Shown: positions 35,472-51,455 of the stretch, piece after piece
How positions within the stretch are numbered: the first letter of the stretch is position 1
How the letters are laid out: each line of letters starts with the position of its first letter
Assembly: GCA_007570785.1 (NCBI GenBank)
Contig: ML664183.1
Coordinates: 20,577,278-20,641,277 of the forward strand
Source: Antilocapra americana
Lineage: Eukaryota > Chordata > Mammalia > Artiodactyla > Antilocapridae
Reading direction: 5' to 3'
DNA length: 64,000 bases
Notes under the pieces: generated by a model
Databases searched by the model: none
Seen by the model: only the letters and a program-made list of their open reading frames with translations
What the model was told of the DNA's origin: nothing
Position numbers and translations under genes: made by a program

Positions 35472-36974
35472 AGACCTATTGTAGTTGAGTATAATACAGA
35501 GTCACATTTGGAAGCATGGCTCTCATCTTTAAAGTGATGGAAGTAGACCAAAATTTCAGAGGGACAAAGATGTAGAAAGCTGCTAGAGTCAACACATTTT
35601 AGTGATCTGAATCTTGAGAAATTTGCTCCAAATCCAGTGGTGTATAAACAAAAGTTTAACAACTGATCTGGACTGGAGGGTACTGATTCATTGCATTTAC
35701 TAATTTTGATGGCACAAAAACATCCACCATCACTCATTTCAAGTCAGCGATATGACATAATCAAATACAAAATTGGGGAGAGAGGCACACAGCCTGCTTT
35801 CAGGATCCCAGGGTATGCTCTGGCACCAGCACACCAGTCTCACAGGCTTCACTGGTATGTCAGAATTACAAAGGAAGAACATGCTTTAGAGCAAGATCTG
35901 ACCAATTCTGGAAGAAAAAGTCCCACCTAATACTAACGTTGATCAGCACAACAAGTTTGAAAAATAAAAGCTTCTAGTAACATTTTCCTCCATGCAATGC
36001 CATCAAAACAGGAGCTAGGCAAAATATCCTTAAGAGGATATTTTAAGGAAAATCACAGCCTCCCAAACAACTTTTAGAAATAATGAAAGGAAAATACTTA
36101 CAAGAGGAAAGGAAAGGGGGGTGGGGAAGGAAACGAAAATTGTTGTCTGAAAAGAAACCACTTTGATCTCAGTCAAAACAGATTATTTTGAAGTAAGTCT
36201 TCTGTTACCTTTGACAATATATTTCTCCATAAATCCTGTCTTTCTAAATTGAGCTGTGAGTCAGCAGTGAGCAGCGTGTGTGTGTAAAAAAGATGAGAAT
36301 GTATCCAGAAGTATGTCTAATACATTCTCTTATTAGAAGTCTTTGCGAGAGTAATTTGACAGAGCTTTTCAACTTTTAGGTCACTAGTTTAAAATCCATC
36401 TCAGTTGATCATGAGCAAAAGTGTATGGTTGGTGGCTTATGAAAAATGCCTTGATGGAGTCACCCTCATTCTTTCTAATAGAGACTGCCACTTCAATTGG
36501 CATCCTTTCTTTCACTTCTACCAGAAGCACAAAGGGTGAATAGAAATGTCACTTCAAGTATTTTCTCAGCTTTTGTACTAGAGAAATTTGAGATATGAAA
36601 AAGGCCAACTGCTTTTCATCTTTAACTCACAGGTAGAATTATTCTCCTGTACTATGGTTCCCAGATATTTCTGGGGTTTGAAATGAAACCTGAGCCATTT
36701 TAGAAGTAAAATTATATCTAACTTACAGAAAGTTAAATTATACAAAGGCGCACTGTTAAGAAATATTTAAACGTTAAACATGTATAATTTCTTGATTTAT
36801 TTTTCTTTTCTTTTTGTTTAAACAAAATAAACTCCCATTATAGGTATACAAAAATTTTAATTATTCTGTAAATGTAACTATTTAACATTTGGTTTCCCAT
36901 ATTTTATCATGTATATGACTCAACTAAATGTTTTATTTCTCCTAAAGAAACTACAGGATTTTTTCTTTCTTTGG
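35472..36974. other. Intron stretch with an unexplained open frame
   Basis: Mostly unassigned. On the plus strand, 35691-35930 is open for 79 codons without resemblance to BovB, L1 or SINE, and the same frame is open upstream of a single TGA (35664-35666) back to about 35600. See the finding for this region. Confidence 0.35.
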
Positions 36975-37315
36975 TCCATTGTTGTTGTTCAGTCACTCAG
37001 TCATGTCTTACTCTTTGCCATCCCATGGACTATACAGCACACCAGGCTTCCTTGTCCTTCATTATCTCCTAGAGTTTGCTCAAACTCATGTCCACTGAGT
37101 CAGTGATGCCATCCAACCATCTCATCCTCTGCCACCCACTTCTCCTCCTGCCCTCAATCTTTCCCAGCATCATGGTCTTTTTCAATGACTTGGCTCTTCG
37201 TATCAGGTGCCCAAAGTATTGTAGCTTCAGCTTCACAATCAGTCCTTGAAATGAATATTCAGAGTTGATTTCCTTTAGGATTGACTGGTTTGATCTCCTT
37301 GCAGTCCAAGGGACT
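36975..37315 (-). repeat. BovB LINE 3' end (antisense), truncated by a SINE piece
   Basis: TTGTTGTTCAGTCACTCAGT through CTCCTTGCAGTCCAAGGGAC. It then switches directly to Bov-tA sequence. Confidence 0.87.
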
Positions 37316-37436
37316 CAGAAAGGATACTGGAGCGGAGAGACTTCATTCTCCAGGGGATCTTCTAGGACCACGGATCGAATCCAGGTCTCCTGCATTGCAG
37401 GGAGATTCTCTATCCTTTGGGCCACCAAGGAAGCCT
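37316..37436 (-). repeat. Partial Bov-tA SINE (tRNA-like half)
   Basis: GGATACTGGAGCGGAGAGAC, GGATCGAATCCAGGTCTCCT and GGGCCACCAAGGAAGCCT. Only the tRNA-like half is present, joined to BovB. Confidence 0.8.
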
Positions 37437-40422
<2,986 letters not shown>

Positions 40423-40637
40423 GGCTTCCCTGGTGGCTCAGTGGTATATAGAAGCCACCTGTCATGCAAAAGGCCCAAATTCGATCCCTGAGCCAGGAAG
40501 ACCCCTTAGAGAAGGAAATGGTAATCCACACCAGTATTCTTTCCTGCAATTCCATGGAGAGAGGAGCCTGGCAGGTTATATACAGTCTATGGGATTGCAA
40601 AAGAGTCAGACATAACTTAGTAACTAAACAACAGCTA
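40423..40637 (+). repeat. Bov-tA SINE
   Basis: Sense Bov-tA, GGGCTTCCCTGGTGGCTCAG through AGTCAGACATAACTTAGTAA. Confidence 0.87.
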
Positions 40638-40984
40638 TGATGGCTAGATGAAAAAGAGAAATATCAGGAAGTTAAAAATTTAGTGTGCAAAGAGTCCCAC
40701 TTTTCATATTGTGGAAATAAAGTAATTGTCAGTATAAGTGGGCATATTATTCTCCCAGGTGGTGATCTGGTTCCAACAGCCATCCCAAGATAAACATTAC
40801 TGCTAATATTATGCTTCATAATTCTGAGTGGTATTTTTTTTTTTTTAGTGTTTGTTACATATAAAGTGATTCACACATTTTACTATCTCTTCCTTTTTGC
40901 TGCCAGCACATCCTCTGCACATAATAAGTCCAATAACATTTACCCTACACCAGGTTGATAATAATCCTAGCCGAGCAATGTTGA

Positions 40985-41130
40985 GCACTGGGTTTTTAAC
41001 CACACATTTCTGGGTTAAAATTCTGATGCTACCAGATGTGATCATAGGCAACTGACGTCTTTCAGTTTCACTATCTTCATCTGATAACTAAATATAATAA
41101 TAACATTAAGATTAGCATAAGGATTAAATA
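40985..41130 (+). repeat. MIR SINE fragment
   Basis: CTGGGTTAAAATTCTGATGC, GATCATAGGCAACTGACGTC, TTTCAGTTTCACTATCTTCA and GGATTAAATACGTG follow the MIR core to its 3' part. Confidence 0.6.
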
Positions 41131-41195
41131 CGTGTGTGTGTATGCATATGGGTGTGTGTACATGCATATGTATCTATATATAAGTATATGAAGTC

Positions 41196-41405
41196 AAGTG
41201 AAAGTGTTAGTCGCTCAGGTGTGTCTGACTCTGGGACCTCATTGACTGTAGCCCATCAGGCTCTTCTGTCCATTGAATTCTCCATGTAAGAACACTGTAG
41301 TGGGTAGCCAATCCTTTCCCCATGGGATCTCCATGACCAAGGGATCAAATACAGGTCTCCAACATCACAGGCAGATTCTTTACCATCTGAGCCACCAGGG
41401 AAGTA
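41196..41405 (-). repeat. Bov-tA SINE
   Basis: Antisense Bov-tA, GTGAAAGTGTTAGTCGCTCA through ATCTGAGCCACCAGGGAAG. Confidence 0.87.
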
Positions 41406-42847
41406 CATACTTAAAAACATACATATATCAGTTATTATTGATAACTATTCAAAAGAAGATTTCTTATTCTGTTCTTTGGAATGGAATTAATAAGTGTGCA
41501 TTTATCTTATTCACATCTCTTTAAATATTTTCGACATTTTAATTGAATTTTTTTTTCACTTTTCTAAGCTAAAATCTACAGGCACAATATCCTCTCTCCC
41601 TTACCTAGAGTGGATTGTGGTGGTGCTAGGGTTTGGACATACTGGATCCTAATCTTTTGGTGTGGGACTGGAAATCTACATTTTCCATGAATATACAAGG
41701 TTTTTCTCACATAAATTTGATTTAGAAGACCAAAGTCCCAGAAGTTCATGGGGAGTAAAACATGCAGATTCACCTGCTTTTTAAGTTAGGAGTCCAGGGG
41801 ATTCCTCTACAAACCTAAAACTCTCCTTAATAACCCTTGAGGCAAGAGAGTCCCTCACTTTTTTGCCCTAGAAAACACCTGTACCCTAAATTCAAAGTTT
41901 CCTTTCAAATATCTAGAACCTTCTTGTTTTTGATATTCATTAGAACTTCAACTTACTGGTGTGGAATACTTTATAAAATTTTACCTGAACATGGGTTTCT
42001 TTCTGCTCTTAAAAGTGTAATTTATACTAAACTTATTGCACTTTGCTTATTTCCTTATTCTTTCCCCTTTGACTAAACTGTTTACATCCACAACACTACA
42101 GTAATAACTTCTAACTCATAGGAAGCCTGTGTATTTGGCACAGAGAAGAAAAAAATTAAATGCAAGACAAAAAAAGTCTATTTCCCAAGGCTGAAGACAG
42201 TGAACACCAAGGTCCAACATGACCATCTCTTTCTTCTGCACTTACTCCTTTGCTTCCTTTGCTCCTTTCCAGTGATTCAAATGCTAGAATTGCTAATCAT
42301 TCCCAACCCCCGTTCCTCAAACACACACTTGGATTTTAGAGTTATTTAAGTACGATTATATTTCAAGGTCTTAAGGTTTTCATATTTAACATCCTGGCAC
42401 TTTCCTACAATAAGTTTAAATAAGCACCAGCCTTCTTGATGGTTATGGCCTTCTAAAACGGTATCCCCTTTTAGCCCTGATGTCAGCAGAGTGCCAGAGT
42501 TAGCTTTCTAAAATTGAATCCTGATAGTATTAACAATATAATAATATTATTAATGCTGTATAAAGATTAGTAATTCAATATCATTAATTAAGCACATAAC
42601 AAAACAGGACTTTCACAAGGTAAATAATAACATTCTATGTGAACACTTTGTATTACATTTTACAGCTAGTCTTAAATGCATAAAACTGAGAATCTATATG
42701 ATATAAATATTATTTTTATAATATATAGTCAGTATAATGCAGATAAATCTATAAACACAAAAATCATAAAGTTTTTATTTCTCATTTGCTAATGAGTTTA
42801 AAGTAGAACAAGAAAGGTGATATAACTTCTCAGATAAACAGGATTTT
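41406..42847. other. Intron stretch, nothing recognised
   Basis: AT-rich, no element or coding segment supported. Confidence 0.4.
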
Positions 42848-42858
42848 AAAAGATCCTG

Positions 42859-42949
42859 AGCATATGTATACCCATGGCGGATTCATGTCAATGTATGGTA
42901 AAACCAACACAATAAAGTAAAGAAAATTTAAAAAAAAAAATAAATAAAT
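42859..42949 (+). mobile_element. Extremely short bovine-type L1 insertion with target site duplication
   Basis: Only 91 bp of L1 3' end (AGCATATGTATACCCATGGC, ATGTCAATGTATGGTAAAAC, AATAAAGTAAAG) plus an A-rich TAAATAAATA tail. It is flanked by the perfect 11-bp repeat AAAAGATCCTG at 42848-42858 and 42950-42960. Confidence 0.93.
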
Positions 42950-44169
42950 AAAAGATCCTGGAAACCATCTAGTTTAACTCTCTTTTTATGAAAGGATATT
43001 AGAAAATCAGAAAGATTAAGTGATAGATTCAAGGTTGTGAAGATAATTAGCAACAGAAGACAAACTCAAAGGCAAAACTTACTAATTTATAATCTGCCTG
43101 CCTTTACTCCCCACATTCTACAAGAACAAAGCTGGGAAGTAAACTGAAGACTTTTTAATTATCTGATGTGTGTGTATGTTGCTGTGTGAGAGCATAAAAC
43201 ATTGTGGTTTGCAAGGAAGGATGGTATCTCACAGAAAATCACAAATTTCAAGTATTGGATCAGAATATAATATCACAATCAATTTTAATTGTTTATATTA
43301 TGAATAAAACTTCACCCATAGCACTTTGTTTTTAAGAACAAAATAAAATATGAATAAAAAGAGATTGTAAATAGAGATCTAAGAAGCTTTAACTTCAGAA
43401 ATGGTATAGTTTTAAAAAAGATAAAAAGTCAATATTTTTGGATATGACAATAGTACTCAGTGGTACTGAGACAACGCTCTTGACGTTTAGAAGATTGCAC
43501 AGTCTGTATAGTAATTTTGTTTTAAAGGTGTCAACACATGCTACAAGGTATCTATTTGTAACTCTATACTTCTACCTTGTTTCTAAGAGGATCAACAAAA
43601 TAAAAGCTTATCTTTTATTTTCTTCTTTTGTCTTCACCAACATCACACTAAAAAAACCCTGTATTTACATTTCAGTGTCCATAGGTTCTGTTTTATTATT
43701 TTGGAAATATATACAGGGATCCATAGGAGCAACACTCCAAGATTTAAAACTAATATAAGACTTCAGAGAAATTTCTCAGGGAAAGTTACAGGGACAAGAT
43801 GCACAGAGGTGTAAAAACCACAGGGCATTACAGGCAGGGAAAAACACACGTGCAAATTCAGAGACCAATAAATAAGACAACAACACCTTTTGTACAACTA
43901 AAGAAAAAGGTATAATTAGGGCAAGGGTAGGAATTAAGACTAGAGAGACGAGCAAGAGTCACATCATTCAGGTATTCATGTGCTCCACTTACTGATTTAA
44001 ACTTCAGCTTAGCAACAATGGGGACTGGTTGATAGATTTTAACAGTTCCCACAGCAGACGATACTTTGCTGTGTCTCTCTATCTTTGCTTTTATTGTTTC
44101 TTCTGCTAGGATACCTCATTTTCCTTCCTGTCCAAGTTAACCTGCACTTGTAATTATACTATGCTATAT

Positions 44170-44290
44170 CCAGATTTACCTGTGCCTCTATATGAATGCT
44201 GTGAGGGCAAAAAGCTAATCTTGTCTTATATTTCTAGTGCTTCCCAAGAGGACAGGAATTGTGGAAACGCAGTAAAATTTTGCTAAAATG
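44170..44290 (+). repeat. L2 LINE 3' fragment (tentative)
   Basis: GAATGCTGTGAGGGCAAAAA, CTTGTCTTATATTTCTAGTG and GCTTCCCAAGAGGACAG resemble the L2 3' end. Confidence 0.4.
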
Positions 44291-45734
44291 AACACTTCCA
44301 TAATTTTTTATTATTAGTGTTAAATTTATCATGTGAAGTTATTTTAAAATATATATATTTACAATTGAAAAATAATTTTATTTGAGAATGGGTGATTTAA
44401 TATTGTGTTAGATACAGCCTTGAAGTCCATGAAAATAGATTGAGTATCAAAAAAAGTATACCATGCCAGGCATCAGTTGTTTACCATGATTTGTTTTATA
44501 TTTGAGGGAAGGGACTGAATTTTATTCTTTACATTTTGATACATACTTAATAGAAGTACTTTAATTCATAATAAGATTAAGTATCTACTTAATTTAATGC
44601 AATTACACACAAGAAGACTTACAAAAAGTAAATACTATCTAATGTATCTTACTACTTATTAAAAATCTTTTGTTTTTATCCTCTTCTGTTTATCAGTGAC
44701 TAAAAAAAAGAAAAATCCCCCAAACAAAACCACTATAGACTATGGCTCCTCTTACTCTCTAATTCTTTGGCTAGTTTAATCAATTAGAATAACAGGTATA
44801 TAAATAGTTAATTCTCCTGCTAGTTAATTAATAAATCCTCATTTTGAGAGTCAATGTTATTGACATTTAGAACTGAGGTTTTCTATTAGAAAAGAATAAA
44901 ACAGAAAATCATCATTGCTTTTAGTGTTATCACTTAATTAGGTTTACATGTCACTGTTGTCTGGATCAGCTTGTAGAATATGTCACAATCTATATTTTTA
45001 TGTTCATAATTTTCTAAGAGCATCTTTTTCTGAAAGAAATACTGAAAGCAAAGCCTCACAACTCTTCAGTTCAATCATCAACTAAATTTTAAAGACTAAT
45101 TTTCCTCCAGAAAATAGCAAGTGTCATTATTCTAGGGAAACATGACATTATTGTGGCAGGTAGAATGGAGGTATATGGATTTTACTCTCTGTAGGTCCCA
45201 CTTGATATTTAATCAACCATCATAAGGTGGTCTTTTAGTGCTCAAACCATCATCTATAAAGAAAACAGTGAGGCTAAGTCAAATAAATGCCTCATATTAC
45301 TGAAATGATCTGTATATTCAAATTCTGAAAATCTCACTTTGTTACCAGGAGTAGAATACAATTTGACTTAAGATAAACCAGTTAGACTACAAATTATTGT
45401 AAACAAAGGGTTATCAAGGTAAATCAGTGATATGACTTGCAAACTGGAACTTCAAAGCAAATCTAAAATCTCACTCATTAAATAATAAAGTTGTTTAAAA
45501 CATATCAATCATAATATGTATGCACATATAGATTACACATCTATTTAGCACAGCACTATCCTCAAAGAAAATAAGTTACAAAATAAATATATTACTATTA
45601 TCAGGTTTCAATAACAGTTTAAATAATAAAGACAAGATATATTTATGTTTATAATTAGCATTAATATTATTACTATCTTATCATTTTTTTTACCAGAATA
45701 ATAACTACTAAAGGTTATGGATATGGAATAGAAT

Positions 45735-45990
45735 GAAGGGTAAGATTTTAGAATCTAAGAGTCTTGAGTTCAAGTTATGTTTCTACTTCTTGTTTACTAT
45801 GGTTATCAACACTTTTTTATGAAAGTGGGCAAGGGGTCATGTACCAAGCTAAGTTTTCCTTTTCAGGTTTCTATTTTTGGTTTATAAACATAGAGCTATG
45901 CAAGAGTTACAGTTTTGTTGTTAAGATTAAAAACTATATGTAAAGATCACTAGCATGATGTCTAGCCCTGGTACATTAATTAAATAGCAT
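45735..45990 (+). repeat. MIR SINE, degenerate
   Basis: GTCTTGAGTTCAAGTTATGT, and later TGTTGTTAAGATTAAAAACT and CATGATGTCTAGCCCTGGTA, keep MIR order with extra sequence between. Confidence 0.45.
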
Positions 45991-46440
45991 CAGTCATCTT
46001 CAACTTCCCTTCAGAGTAACCCAGCATGAATGACACTATATTTAAAATTCATTCAAACTTAGACTCTCATTTTGGATTCTTTAATTATTCACTGTATTAA
46101 TGAATTCTATTTGTTTTTACACAAGAAATAGCCCCTAAATATCTTCTCACATTCAGACATGTACATCTATTTTCTTTTTGAATACATTAACATATTTATT
46201 CCAAGTAAACCCAAGTAAACATGTATGAAATTGAGCTGTTCCCTTTCACTCAAATATGTGTGCCTTATTGACATTGCTACCAATCAGTCAGCTTAGATAA
46301 AAATCTGGGAGGGTGTTTCAATTTTTAATAATTCCTTCTCTACATTTTTCCTTAATGATGGCCCAGTTCAAACCATCAGCAACAATGCTTTTTTAGTGGA
46401 GATGTTCTGCCTCATTTCTCTACCTACAGCTTTTGCTGTT

Positions 46441-46654
46441 TGTTGTTGTTGTTCATTGCTAAGTCATATATGACTTTTTGTGACCCCATGGACTATATAG
46501 CCCACCAAGCTCTTCTTTCCATGGAGTTCTCCAGGCAAGAATACTGGAGTGGGTTGCCATTCCCTTCTCCAGGGGACCTTTCTGACCCAAGGATCAAACC
46601 CAAGGCTCCTACGATGGCAAGCAGATTCTCTGCCGTTGAGCCATGGGGGAAGCG
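46441..46654 (-). repeat. Bov-tA SINE
   Basis: Antisense Bov-tA, TGTTGTTGTTCATTGCTAAG through GTTGAGCCATGGGGGAAGCG. Confidence 0.87.
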
Positions 46655-47296
46655 TGCCTCCTCCCTCAAATCTATTTTCTGTAGGGGCACCAGAATGATT
46701 TTGCTGAAATCAAGCTATCTCAGATGAATTTCTGTTTTAAAGTCCTTCCATTTCTTCCATTGACTAGATAACTCCAAACTTCTTAAGAAAATAAATTAAA
46801 TTTTCCATGAAATGACCCTTAACTCTACTGACCCTCCTTGAATCATAGTTAATATACTGATTTGCTGACTGACTTACAATTATCCAAAATACCAAGTTAT
46901 TTCAGACCTCTCCAGCTGTATAAATAATGTGATAGGCTTTGTTATTATTTTTTTTAATGTGGTCAACCTCTACTCATTCTCCTAAACTCATCTTGTTTAG
47001 TAGATCTTCTAAATACTCCCCCATTATGACAAGTGCCCTCGTCAATGCCCCAGAAACCTGAGAATTTACCTCAATCTCAACTTCACCATGATAAATTGAA
47101 TCTATTTATAGTTCTACTTTCTACACTTTATTGTAATTTTTATTTTGGCCTGCAAATGATAATTACTATGTTTATCTTTGTGTTCTCATAAATGGCAGTT
47201 ATGTAATAAATGGTTTCTCAGACTGGGTAGAAAATCTTATTATCACAGACACAAATATATATGTATTTTAATTTAATAGGGACTAATGGAGAATTT

Positions 47297-47570
47297 GGAG
47301 AAGGCAATGGCAACCCACTCCAGTACTTTTGCCTGGAAAATCCCATGGATGGAGGAGCCTGGTGGGCTGCAGTCCATGGGGTCACAAAGAGTGGGACACG
47401 ACTGAGCGACTTCACTTTCACTTTTCACTTTCATGCATTGGAGAAGGAAATGGAAACCCACTCCAATATTCTTGCCTGGAGAATCCCAGGGACGGAGGAG
47501 CCTGGTGGGCTGCCATCTATGGGGTCCCACAGACTGGGCCATGACTGAAGAGACTTAGCAGCAGCAGCAG
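47297..47570 (+). repeat. Bov-A2 SINE (two Bov-A monomers)
   Basis: Sense Bov-A2: two monomers (GGAGAAGGCAATGGCAACCC at 47297 and GGAGAAGGAAATGGAAACCC near 47440), joined by TTCACTTTTCACTTTCATGC and ending in a (CAG)n tail. GAGAATTTGG and GAGAATTGG flank it as an imperfect target-site duplication. Low divergence suggests a young copy. Confidence 0.9.
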
Positions 47571-47879
47571 TAAGAGAGAATTGGCGTATACTTTCTGGAA
47601 AGGCAGAATTTCAAATCTAACTCTTTGTTTGGCAGCTCTAAAAAACCTGAGTTTTGTATCATATCACCTCTTATTCCAATTCATCTATTTAAAAACCCAA
47701 AATGGTATTTATTAAAAATCTAGGAAAAGAAACAAAAAAGATGCTTGTTTAGAACTTAGAGCGTTCATTCAGAAATGGTTTTGACTTCTGGGGAAAAGAG
47801 AAAACCAAACCACAATTATTCTTATCCTTTTTTACTAGCTTTCTAGTGGAGAAGAAGCAAGGCAGACAATGAAATTCAT

Positions 47880-48480
47880 TCTCTAAACTAAAATTCATAC
47901 AGCGTATTTCACAGTGATACTTTCAGTGCATCAAATAATACCAGGAAAGGGGTACAGAAGCATTGAGAGGTTGTTGTAATTACAAACAAGTTATTAGAAA
48001 AGGCTTCACAGACAAAGTGATGATTTAGTAATGACCTTGAAGAAATTAGGCCACAAAGAAATCTGAGGGTAAAACCACTGCAGGCTGAAAGGAGATGAAA
48101 GTCAAGTTCAAAGGTTTGCAAGTGGCTGCAAGCCTCAGGGACAGAGAGGAGACAAGTGTGACAACTAGAGTGGACTAAGAGAAACAACAGAGTAGAAGGC
48201 CAGGCAAGTGGGAAGAGGTGACATGAGGAAGTGTTCTGTGGCTGCTACTAGAACAAACTGGGCTGGGCTCTACTGGCCCTTTTAATGATGTTGCCTTTTA
48301 CTCAGAGTGAGACGTGAAGACTCTAGAAATTTATGCAAAAAGAAGAGATGTGTTCCATGTTATCAGAATCACTCAGGCTATTGTACTGAGAAGAGACTCT
48401 GAAGGCGGCTCAGGTAGAAGTCTAATCAGACTTCTCATTAGAAGAGGTTTTCAACACTCCAGACTAGAAAGAACAATGGC
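47880..48480 (+). repeat. Ancient mammalian interspersed repeat (family not assigned)
   Basis: GTAATGACCTTGAAGAAATT, GAAATCTGAGGGTAAAACC, CTCAGGGACAGAGAGGAG, AGAGATGTGTTCCATGTTAT and CACTCAGGCTATTGTACTGA keep the order of the same old repeat type seen at 15560. Confidence 0.35.
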
Positions 48481-49159
48481 TTAGACTGATGTTATTAATG
48501 AAAGTAGTGGGATTTTTTTGTTTTCTGAAGGTTTTTAGGTTAGAGCTTAAAGCTGTTGCTCAAGATTATATTTGGAGTTTGAAAAATAAGCATTGAGGAG
48601 GGCTCCAGAGATCTTGGCCAAAACAACTGTAAATTTGGAGATGCTTTCTACCACACTGGACAATGAAGTCACTAAGCATCTTGGCAAACATACTGTTGAA
48701 GTGAATGCCAAGCAGACAAGAACTAAACTCTTTGGGAGTGACCTGCACGTCTATAAATAACAGTGGGAGAAAATGGTAGAGGGATCTGTCATCTGCAGAT
48801 GAGAATAGCAAGGAGTACTGGATAGTACATCCATTAGTACACAATGAGATTAAAAGAGAAAATATTGAGAAACAAGAGAAAGAACAGTATAGACATATCA
48901 GTGAGGAAATACAGAGTCCTGCAAAATGTCTATGATTAATGATAAGAGGGATGTGAAGAGAAAAGTCTCTCACGTGGTTATACTGCAGGGAAAAGAATGT
49001 CCTATTCTCTGCTCTGGAGGAGTTTCAATGGTCAGTGGCTTTGTTAAAGTTCTGTCAAGCTTCCTTGCCTTGCTATAGCTTGGGGTAGTATTTTCCTCCA
49101 CAAAATTTATCTGTTAAGAGTTCTTCATCTTAGCAATTGATTTTGTAAGTTATACCTTC

Positions 49160-49560
49160 TTGAAAAATTATCCGATTTATCCACGTCTTCAAGTTTTTGC
49201 ATCTATTTAAAGCAACGTGTTCTCTTAATGATTCTTCCAATTTCTTATGTTTCTATGTCATTTCCCTCTCTGGTTTTATTACACAAAGTTGTACTTTATC
49301 CCACTTTTTGACTGGGCTATCTGATAGTTATCAATTTATCTATGCTTCTATTTATTTTTCAGAGAACTGAATTTGGACTTATTGACTTTAGAGATACAAC
49401 TAATTCATATTGGTTTTTTGGACTTATTAATTCATTTTTGTATTTCTTTGTGTTTTTGTTTATTTCATCTATAAGGTATCATAAAAACTATATAAAGCCT
49501 TCACAAAAGTTTCTCAAAAAGAGAAGCATGGATGGTCACTAAATAAGATGCCAACATACA
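49160..49560 (-). repeat. Decayed L1 ORF2 fragment (antisense)
   Basis: ATCCACGTCTTCAAGTTTTT, TCTTCCAATTTCTTATGTTT and TTTTTCAGAGAACTGAATTT are the reverse complement of an L1 ORF2 segment. Confidence 0.6.
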
Positions 49561-50344
49561 TAATTCAGAAGTTTATTTCAAGATTAAAACACCAAAGCCT
49601 AGTGGGATTTATGTAAGGAATGAAAAATAGATATATTTTAGAACTGTATTAAGATCAGTGATCCTAGCATTAGCTCAAAAAGAAAAGTCCTTACTGCTTT
49701 CATAGTTGATGGATTATTTATTTAACTTGAATAAATGACCATTCTTATTTTTAAAAAGTTGATAAAATAGAAATAGATGAATGCTTTATTAATATAATAA
49801 AATGCTTTTAACCATAAACCAATATAATAGGGAAACATGGGAGGCCTTCCTACTTAAAATTAAGACAAACATTTTTATTGGAAGTACTATCAAATGAAAT
49901 TAAAGGGAACAAAATAAACAAAAAGAAGGACATCAAACTATCATTACTTATAAAATATATTATTACATAATATAAAAATATGAACTGGAAAACTATAAAA
50001 ACATAAGAGAATTAAGAAAGTGTGTTAAAATTAATATAGGTTAATAACTTTTGTATGTGTAAATGTCAGCCAATTAGAAGAATAAGAAAGGAGTCCATTT
50101 ACAATAATAAAAAGTGAGAAACATCCTAACAAATAAATGTATAGGACATTTATAAAAAAAATTTTTTGAAACTAAAATCCACTAAAGGCCACAAAAAAAA
50201 CATGGGCAAATGAAGAGACATAAAGTTCCTAGAAAGACTCAACAATGTAATAATATTAAATTCATATTTTCTTAAAATACATCCTGAAATCTGGAACAAA
50301 CAAGAAATAAATAAAAGGACTATCTCAGGTGGAGGAACAAATAA
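49561..50344 (+). repeat. Decayed L1 ORF2 fragment (sense)
   Basis: CCTAGTGGGATTTATGTAAG, ATGAAATTAAAGGGAACAAA, AGGACATCAAACTATCATTA and GGAGTCCATTTACAATAATA follow L1 ORF2 in sense order. With 49160-49560 it looks like one old L1 with an internal inversion. Confidence 0.55.
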
Positions 50345-50397
50345 ATGTAATTGTAATAATTGAAAATCATTTTACTTTGTTAAAGTAAACGTTTCTC

Positions 50398-50450
50398 TCA
50401 TATATATATGTGTGTGTGTGTATACATATATATGAGATTATATTATATAA
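50398..50450. repeat. AT/TG-rich simple repeat
   Basis: Alternating TA and TG units with a self-complementary TCATATATATA ... TATATATATGA pattern, 430 bp downstream (in gene sense) of exon A. Confidence 0.85.
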
Positions 50451-50883
50451 TGATTTTCTAGGTAAATTATATATAATTTAAAAATAATTATCCAGACACT
50501 GAGAGATGGCTTCAAATCCCTGAGGCATCACGTGTTGCATGTTATCTATGAGCTCTCAGTAGCAACCTTACTTTTCACTAATAAATTGGACACAGACAGG
50601 CCTCTGATATTTCCTAGTTCCCATCCCTCCTCCCAACAGAGACTTGCATCCTTCACATCTGTGGAATCATAGTTAATTATTTTGTGGTTTAATCTTGACT
50701 TTATCATACTTTTCCCACAATTTGACAAAAGAAAATATGCAGTTCCTGAGAAACTAGTCTCTCTGATTTTCTGATCTAATTTAGATGTTTATAAGATAAA
50801 AGAATGCTTGCTGCGCTTCTTAAATTTAATTATGGGGTTAAACTGGAGCGATGAAAAGCCTGCATTGGTTCTGATATAAATTA

Positions 50884-51123
<240 letters not shown>

Positions 51124-51455
51124 TCACCATCAAGTCATTTTTCCCCCCAACAAAAGAAGCTTGCTTTCAAACACACACACACTAAGTAAAGAAAGTTCTC
51201 TCCTCATATACACTCTTGTTTTCTTGAATTTAGGCTACTGTGTTCAAATACTGAAGCAATCACATCAGAAAAGATTTTTTTGTTGTTGTTCTTGTGAGAG
51301 TGATAAAAGGCTTTGAATCTTGAAAGCTATCTTTATTTTAACTTACTAAACCAAAATAGAAAGAAAGCCCTGACAGAGAATCTTATGTCCCTATAGGATT
51401 TTTTTCCCCTAGCTCATCACCGGCTTTTAACACATAAATACATATCACTAAGGAC

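Larger units (their letters stand above)
42961..46440. other. Intron stretch with only ancient repeats
   Basis: About 3.5 kb without any ruminant-specific element. Only the tentative L2 (44170) and MIR (45735) fragments were recognised. Confidence 0.45.

Noticed and set aside
43438..43758. 106-codon plus-strand open frame
   Set aside because: No family resemblance, no splice or promoter signal, and composition typical of random AT-rich sequence.
48566..48973. 135-codon minus-strand open frame
   Set aside because: Low-complexity Ser/Phe/Cys-rich translation of A- and G-rich plus-strand intron. No motif, and partly next to an old repeat.
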